Source: Nepenthes gracilis
Lineage: Eukaryota > Streptophyta > Magnoliopsida > Caryophyllales > Nepenthaceae
NCBI GenBank assembly: GCA_033239525.1
Contig: BSYO01000022.1
Coordinates: forward strand, 11,914,923 to 11,978,922
DNA: 64,000 nucleotides
Reading direction: 5' to 3'
Below the pieces are notes generated by a model that was given only the letters and a program-made list of their open reading frames with translations, was not told the DNA's origin and did not search any database. Of this stretch, positions 56,933-64,000 are shown in pieces; within the stretch, counting starts at the first letter, position 1, and every line of letters begins with the position of its first letter. The position numbers and the translations under genes were made by a program.

Positions 56933-58357
56933 TGTTAGGATTTGAAAAGAAATTAAAGACGTTGGATTTTAAAAGGATAATATAAATTAAAAACGATGTA
57001 TTTTAAACTATAATATTGATCCAAACAACATATTACTCTCTTAATATCTACCAGATGCTGATAAGTTTTCCTATCAATTTAAAACAAAAACAATACATAT
57101 TGAAATGATTCAGAAATGCCACGATTTAAAAACCACCTCATGTTGCATTAAATGCACCTAAAACGAGTCTTTTTAGTTATAAAAGTCATTATGATTATGA
57201 CATCATTAATCTAATTCTCATCATATAATGTTTTGAATGAGCAATTCACCTCATAAAATAAATATGAGAAACTCTTCTAATTTAAAATTTAAATTATTTA
57301 ATTAAAGGTCCTAATTTGTCAAAAAGTCAAATTATCAAAAATCCAAGTTGTTAGAAAACTGATTGGTCAAAAGATAGTTTTTAGAAGGCTGAGTTATCAG
57401 AAGATTAAATTGTTACTTATTTATCGAGTTATCATTTAGAAAATTTCCAAGTCATAAAACCAAGAATTAACAATATGTTTAACTGAATAATTTGATCAAT
57501 CTAAACTTTTGATAACTTATAATTTCATGCGGATGAATATAAGTCTAAAATGTGAAAGAAATAGATTAACAATTGCAATTTGTATATATAAATAGAATAT
57601 ACTTTTTTTATTCATTTTTAGATACAATCATTTTTACAAGAGAGCTTTAAATCGGTGGACTTAAACAAAAATTAAAAAACATCAAGAATGAATCTCATCA
57701 ACAACAAAAGAATTATAGGGTCATCACTAGAATAAACATCCAACCGGATGACTCAAATCAGCTAATAGTAAGTAAAGGGAATCATTACAGCAGGTAAGCC
57801 AAGTGATATCTATTCAAATGACTCCCCAACAAATAAATGGTAAGAATCTAGATGTCCCACAATGGACGCTTATCTTAATCTGATAAAAGGAAAATGCGTG
57901 AGCAATAATACACCCAGTAGAATAAGGTATCTAAAATAATTGTCTGGATTGAGAATCACTTCGGCTCAAGATATTACGTAAAGGAGAAAAATAAGATGGT
58001 TTTTCATATAAAAATGGTAACCAAAATAAATTTCATGGACATTTTATTAAAGGAATGCCGTAGCTTTTTGGTGAACTCTCCTCTCTAATCTGCCAAGTAT
58101 TAGCTAATTCCATCAAATGGTGAGACTTGAAAATTTAGATGAAGATAAAACGAGAGCAACTTTTTTTTAGCCAATAAATGAGCCATGAAACAAAGTATTT
58201 TGGAATGAAGAATGGCAGTTAAACAATTAAAGAATCTTTTGGATTTAACTCTATTCCCAACTCTATTCTCATCCTATTATATTTTCTGGGAATAACTATT
58301 TATTCCTAACTTATTTCATTCTAATAACCAAATGTACCATCAAAATTTGAATTTAAC
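56933..58357. other. AT-rich spacer with a segment repeated at the window end
   Basis: No gene seen. The segment 57967-58139 (AAGATATTACGTAAA at the start, TAGCTAATTCCATCAAA at the end) is repeated at 63851-64000. A loosely repetitive zone at 57320-57430 has AGTTATCA and TTGTTA words. A TATTCC-rich block at 58250-58320 resembles hAT-type miniature elements but has no clear termini. Confidence 0.5.
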
Positions 58358-61300
58358 TGTCACAGATCGCCTTGCTTTAACTTATATCTGTGAATACTTA
58401 TGCCATATTACATACAAGTATAGATAATATATATTCATTATATACAAGATCTACATTATTGCCACATTCATAAGTGGCTCTAACACTATACGAATAAAAT
58501 ATAGTGTCGGATTCTCTAGAGATGCTTACTAAGTACCCAGCTCATTACCATAAAGTCCTACAGAAGTATAAATAGTGACCATAATAATAATTTGTGAAAG
58601 CATAAAGTCATATTTATTTCATTACAAAATCAATTTCATGCTTTCATGCATTCACTATATTTTCATCAAAATATGTTAAATTCATAAACCTAAACCACTT
58701 TGGTCTTTACTCCTACTCATCGAGTACTAACTCCTGAACGTCATCTAAAGGGTTAGGAAAATAATAAGAGAGTAAGTCAAATACTCAATAAGGTACATAT
58801 AAGTAAAGACATATACATTTATATTTAAAATAGATATATATATCAGAGGAACATGAATCATATAAAATATGTATGAATTTTTGTCTTCTTTAACTTTTTC
58901 TTCTCCAAGTCTTAATTTTTATTTGTCATTAGGGATTAGGGTTAATAGGCCATGCCAACTAATGGAGCGATCAATCGAGAAAATAATTGTATATAATTCT
59001 ACACAATCTAATGTCAAACCCTCCTATTCAACACCCAAAGGTGTGCGGTATATTTTTAACCCAATATAGGTGGTATAATTTATGCCACCAAAAGTTTTCC
59101 TACGGCCGAGGAGCAGTCCTCGAGTTTTCATTGTAATATCCTAAGGTATATCAAGAAATATCACTTGCTAAAAATGATATATTAGTCCAATTTCTTAGCC
59201 GATATTTAAAAACTTGAAAACTTCTTATGGATGCTTTTACTTTGTTTTTAATACTTTTTCCTTAATTTTCTCCACTCTGAAAGAAAATAATCATCAATTT
59301 TGAAACTTGCAAGCTTAGATATAAACTTTCCATAATATCGAAACATACAATCAAAAAATATAATATTTAGTAATAAACCGTAAATCATAACTAAAACCAT
59401 TACGTTATCCGTTTTAGTAATTTTAACATTAAACTTTCAAATATATTAAAATTTAAATTTAACATATAATATATTTGGCTAATTTTGTTGCCGGTTTGGT
59501 AGTTGATTTGGGGCCAACTCGGGTTAATTTCTTCAATCAATTTTTAGTATAATTTCTTATGGACTCGGTTATCCGTTCGTGATCAATTTAACAGTCGGTT
59601 CAAGGGTTGGTCCTTTTTTTTTTTACTATCAAATTTCATCATTTATAAACCGGCTTGATGAACCGGTTCACTGGTTCATTACATATTTGTGAGCTGAAAA
59701 TTTCAGCAGGCTGGTTGGTTCATCTTGCTGGTTTGAGGGGCGGTTGGAGTCTTTTTTTTACTGGTTAATACTTTAACATTATCTCATAATATCTTAGGAA
59801 AGTTTGGGTGCCAGTTCAACTGGTTTGGGAGCCGAAACTAAACCAGTTCAGTGGCCATAATTCTAGCTTCCACTAGGAAGCTGATAGCCGGTTCTGGCAC
59901 CATCTAGGGCTCAGTTCAGTAATCATTTCAATGAGTTTGGGGTGGCCAGTTCACTAGTAGATAGGTTAGCCTCAGTATATTATACTTTGGCTAGGCCGGC
60001 TGTCAGTTCTATCAAATTAGATCCGGTTCGATCAATTTTTTCCAACCTGTTATGTTCAGCATCAGCATGGATGCTAAGGGACCGTATCTGTTATGATTGT
60101 TTTTATAACCAAATCGAGACCAGTTCTTGACCGGTTCGTGAAGTCCTCTTATAGCTAAGAGACTTATTTTTAAAAATTTATTCGGTTTATGGCCGGTTCA
60201 AGTTGATATTTCAGCCGATTTGGGTCAAAATTATATATTCTGTATTAGTATGTTCTGATGCAGCCGGATTCTGTTTTTGTTTTGGTAACCAACTCATGAC
60301 CGGTTCATGGCTAATTTTTACAGAGTTACACTTTAATATAATTACAAGATACTAAAGTCACTATGGTTGCCTTTTCATCCAATTTAGGGCCCGATTCATA
60401 TGCTACAATTTTGGATATCAGCTTAACTATTGAGGTTAGTCCAATTGCTAATATGAGACCTAGTTCAGTAACCGATTCAACCCATTTTTATGAGCCGATT
60501 TGTCATAGCATAAATAAGAGGTTTAGCTCATTAGTCACCAAATTTGAGCCAGTTTGGAGACCATTTGATTGCCAGTTTAGCCGAATTTTAGAAGCTAGTT
60601 CAGCTACTGGTTTTGACTCAAAAATTCAGTCGTACATATCTCATGTTAAAATGATGATGTAATAAAAAATATTAGTTAAATTAAATATTAGAATAATAAT
60701 ACTTTAAGGATTTAACAATAAATAGCAGAAATTGAAGAAAGGAATTTGAGTAAACTTGCCAAAATATTCAGCTGAACTCTCTTCCTTCTACTGCCTTAAG
60801 TTCTGTCCCTCAGCTCTCCCTCTATTTCTTTCTGTTTTCTTTCTATATTTTCTTTCTTCTCTCTCAGTTTCCTTCTCTTATTTATTTCTCTCTTCTTCAC
60901 ACGCCTCTTATAATTTTTAGAGGCTGGAATGCTGAGTCACCAGCCTTGCCAGTACCACCTGAAACTCCTTCCTGAAACCGGTCGGATGTCCCTAATTAGC
61001 ATGCTTAATATTCCCTTAGTTTGCTGGTTTGTTGGCTTGGCAATTTGCCTAGTGGAGGGCTTTAATTGGTGGCTAAATTTTGGTAATACAAGCTGCTTAT
61101 ACCTGCTAAGGTAAGCTGCTCCTTTTGTTGAAGTTTTGGAGCTGCTATTGCCATGGGAAAGTTTGCTTTAGCTACTGGGATTTTGTTGAAGTAAGCAGCC
61201 GTGAGCTGCTTTTTAATTTCCCAAATTTTGCTAGGTGTGGTGAAGCTGCTGCCCGAGTTGTGCTGTGGCTGGAGGAATTCTGATTTTGGTGTTGTGGGCT

Positions 61301-61581
61301 GTTGTCAAGGAGAATTGAAGCAAGAAAAATTTAGATTTTATATTGCTTTTCAACCGAGCATTTATATGCCACTACTACTCGAGCCCTTCCTCTTCAACTG
61401 AATTTTAATTCGGTTGCTTATCGGATCAAATTTCGGCAACCAAATTATCTTCTTATCCATCGGAATTTGTTTAGTTCCCATTTGGGTCCATTAATCCTGC
61501 TTATGTCAGTCTGATTAATTTAATTTGCACCATAGTTGCATCCCGAAATAAATATTAGTATAATTGAATGCGATATTTACA
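58358..61581 (-). repeat. 3' LTR of the minus-strand chromovirus (3.2 kb)
   Basis: Starts TGTAAATATCGC on the minus strand at 61581 and ends GATCTGTGACA at 58358. It contains a degenerate array of CCGGTTC and GGTTCA words at 59480-60620, a CT-rich tract on the plus strand (60775-60900) and a minus-strand TATA-like TTATAAGAGGCG at about 60912. The same AACCGG core recurs in the unrelated LTR arrays at 17085 and 24340. Confidence 0.7.
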
Positions 61582-61619
61582 ATCCTACCTACCTTATAAA
61601 AATTTCATTCTTGAAATTT

Positions 61620-63529
61620 AAGGAACTCACATACCTAATAAGAACAAATGAAGGTACTTACTATAAATTTTCCCCTCCCGCTCCCATGTGGCTTCCTCAT
61701 TAGAGCAATTACGCCACATGACTTTGACCAAAGGAATAGTCTTGGTACGGAACTATTGGTCTCTTTGTTTCAAGATTTGCACGAATTCTTCTACATAAGA
61801 CAAGTTTTCTTCGATTGTCAGAAAGGCGTAATCAATGACGTAGGTTAAATCATACACATCTCCGAAGTGTCGACACATGAAACATGTTGTGCACTTTTGA
61901 TAAATTTAGCGGTAAAGGCAATTAGTAAGCGACTTCTCCAACCTTCTCCAAGATTTCAAAGGGGCCAATGAATCTCGGTTTTAATTTTTCCTTTCTTCCA
62001 AATCTGATTGTTTCCTTTGTTGGTGATACTTTCAGGAAAACATAATCATCCACGCGAAAATGTAGATCTGATTTTCTTCGATTTGCATAGCTCTTTTGTT
62101 AGCTTACTTTTAATTTCTCGTGGATCGTGCAAATTTTCTTGGAGGTTTCTTAGATAACCTAGACCTAGCAGCTGTCGATCACCAGTTTCCTCCCAATAAA
62201 TTAAATATCGATACTTTCTCCATACAAAGCTTCAAACGGTGCCATCCCCAATATTACGTCGAAATAACACATGTCCAATAAAATTAAGTCCACCACCATT
62301 TTCAACCCATTAATTGTCACTACGCATTTTGGGTATATAATGTCTGTAATGACCGATGATTTCATAGGCGTTGACACTACTAAGAAAAAGTCTAAAATTT
62401 GTGGAGATGATGCAAAATGGCATATAAATTAAAGAGACAAATAAACGAGTGAATCCTAAATCAAACAGCGCACAGGCCGAAACATTGCAAATAAGAATAG
62501 TACCTTCAACCACATTCAAGAGATGCGTCGCCTCCTATAGGGTGACCGCAAATGCTTTGCCCGAGATGGCGGGCTTCGTTCTCTCGGTCTGCTTTGGGAG
62601 AGGACAATTCTTTATGACGTGGCCCGCCTGACCACAGTTAAAATATACTCCCAATAATTTAAAATATGGTTCATCACCATGTAATTTTCTACAATGAGGA
62701 CATGGAGTCGCCACTACTCGCTGACCTGGTGCTGCTTATTTAACCTTCTTCTCTTGCTCCACCTACTTAACTCTCTTTATCCCGAACTAGAACTCGCACA
62801 TTCATTGCCATGATGAAACATTTTCTTCTTGAAAAATTTCTCCTTTTCAAACTCATTTTCAAATACTAAAATTCAATCCAGTTCCTCTTTGTAAGTCTAC
62901 AACTCCAGGGTTGATAGTTGCTTCCTGATTTTGTCCCATAATCCTTGTTGAAATTTCTTCGCTTTCCATATCTCCTCCTCCACCATAAAAGAAGTATAAT
63001 GAGATAGCTCAATAAACTTTATGACATACTCAGCTACCATACGGTTCCCTTATCTTAACCACATAAACTCCTTCTCTTTCTGCTCCCAAAGGTTGGAGGA
63101 AAAATATTTCCCTAGAAAAGTTTCTTCGAACATGCCCCAAGTAATCTTGTTCTTGGGCATTCCTAGGGCTTTATTCTTTATTGACCACCAATGATCGGCT
63201 TCACCTTCCAGCCGATATGAAGCAAATAAAACTTTATCCTTCTCAGGATATTGTATAACTAAGAATACCTTTTTAAGTCTTCAAATCCAAGTCTCTTCCT
63301 TGACTGGATCCGGTTCGCCCAAAAACTTGGGTACCTATTTGTTCATAAAATGGTCGTAAGTTGATGTCTCAGGATTTACGGTAGGAGCTGGAACTAGGGT
63401 AGGAGTTGGAGTTAAGTTATGCTGCCCCATTGTCTCCATAAAATCTACTGTTTTTACAAACAAATTTAAATATTCCGCTTCCTGATCTTGACATCTATCA
63501 ACTCGGGTACGTCTTCATCTATCCGTCAT
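61620..63529 (-). pseudogene. gag-protease fused to integrase C-terminus and chromodomain
   Basis: Gag begins at minus-strand ATG 63529 and shows EADHWWSIKNKAL and ITWGMFEETFLGKYF (about 63250-63110). A zinc knuckle reads YFNCGQAGHVIKNCP (about 62650-62600), its first Cys lost. Protease shows LFDLGFTRLFVS, then DLILLDMCYFDVILGM. At 62249-62242 it passes directly and in frame into APFEALYGE, the start of the integrase C-terminal region. WEETGDRQLL, FLKVSPTK and a chromodomain-type LVKVMWRN follow, in several frames. The segment between, normally over 2 kb, is deleted at a shared GGGATGG. Stops elsewhere in the frame show the copy is inactive. Confidence 0.75.
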
Positions 63530-63710
63530 TTTTATAATCTTATTAGTACAAATTTAAAAATTCAGGTTAGATCAAAGCATACTAACAATTACTTATTTTA
63601 AGGCCATCACTAGAATCGACAACTAATTTTCCTGTTATTGTTACCAGTTCAGCCTTATGTGTTTAACATAGTCAAAGCTTCCGCACAAGATTAATCAATC
63701 ATAAAGCATC

Positions 63711-63724
63711 TCTCTCTGATACTA
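63711..63724 (-). promoter_or_regulatory. Primer-binding site of the minus-strand chromovirus
   Basis: Minus-strand TAGTATCAGAGAGAG follows the LTR end by two bases. It corresponds to TGGTATCAGAGC, the initiator tRNA-Met type, with one changed base near its start. Confidence 0.7.
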
Positions 63725-63726
63725 CC

Positions 63727-63851
63727 TGTCACGGATCGCCTTCCTTTAACTTATATCCATAAATATTTATGCCGTATTACATATAAGTATAGATAATATA
63801 TATTAATTATACACGGGATTCACACTATTGCCACGTTCATAAGTGGCTCTA
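63727..63851 (-). repeat. End of the 5' LTR of the minus-strand chromovirus
   Basis: About 125 bases match the end of the 3' LTR (58358-58495). At 63851 the similarity stops and the sequence instead follows 57967-58139 to the window end. Confidence 0.7.
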
Positions 63852-64000
63852 AGATATTACGTAAAAGAGAAAAATTAAGATAGTTTTTCATATAAAAATG
63901 GTAACCAAAATAGATTTCATGGACATTTTTTAAAGGAATGAAGTAGCTTTTAGGTGAACTCTCCTCTCTAATCTGCCAAGTATTAGCTAATTCCATCAAA
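63851..64000 (+). repeat. Direct repeat of 57967-58139
   Basis: AAGATATTACGTAAA, TGGTAACCAAAATA and AATCTGCCAAGTATTAGC occur in the same order in both places, with about 10% difference by eye and a short deletion. The two copies flank the chromovirus derivative. Confidence 0.8.

Larger units (their letters stand above)
58358..64000 (-). mobile_element. Minus-strand chromovirus deletion derivative, runs off the window
   Basis: Read on the minus strand the order is 5' LTR fragment (63851-63727 visible), primer-binding site (63724-63711), gag (from ATG 63529), protease (about 62510-62250), integrase C-terminus with chromodomain (about 62240-61620), polypurine tract (61595-61582) and 3' LTR (61581-58358). 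Reverse transcriptase, RNase H and the integrase core are missing through a clean internal deletion. Both LTRs share the end CGATC(C/T)GTGACA. The copy is a dead or non-autonomous derivative. Confidence 0.8.

Overview
The window is nuclear DNA from a seed plant, very probably a flowering plant. It holds one intron-rich host gene in AT-rich DNA packed with plant-type retrotransposons: L1-type LINE, Ty1-copia, and Ty3-gypsy of the Tat and Del/Tekay chromovirus lineages. No bacterial operon signals, tRNA, rRNA or CRISPR arrays were seen. The species cannot be named from the sequence.

Layout. 1-956 is AT-rich. 957-8590 is an old LINE on the minus strand (ORF1, endonuclease, reverse transcriptase, long 3' tail). 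10849-14708 is a young non-autonomous copia-type element: two LTRs about 98% alike by eye, coding only Gag, protease and a basic tail. 15462-30975 is an old Tat-type gypsy element. It is split by a nested Del/Tekay chromovirus (17075-26724) and carries an antisense gene (29832 down to 28319) with its own TATA box and poly(A) signals. 31565-38900 is the only clearly functional gene: a ten-exon ER-lumenal DnaJ co-chaperone (ERdj3B type, 345 aa), preceded by an exact ER-stress element and a 110-bp tandem duplication. 39300-43898 is a decayed chromovirus with a 588-bp LINE-like insertion flanked by a 16-bp target duplication. Its 3' LTR (from 43899) is split by a cluster of minus-strand LTRs (44410-51061) bounded by an exact 5-bp target duplication. 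51700-56932 is a second Tat-type relic with the same plan as the first: plus-strand integrase followed by an antisense ORF, here broken by a 2.2-kb solo LTR. 58358 to the window end is a minus-strand chromovirus deletion derivative in which protease is fused in frame to the integrase C-terminus.

How it fits together. The elements are nested in layers, and their order of insertion can be read from which one interrupts which. Almost all coding damage is C-to-T or G-to-A (Gln to stop, Trp to stop, Asp to Asn, Glu to Lys), the expected mark of long silencing by cytosine methylation. The co-chaperone gene has an open frame, conserved residues and consensus splice sites. The less ordinary features are the two antisense genes inside Tat elements, the Gag-protease-only copia element, and the ER-stress element upstream of the co-chaperone. 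Names rest on motif recognition by eye; no database search was possible.
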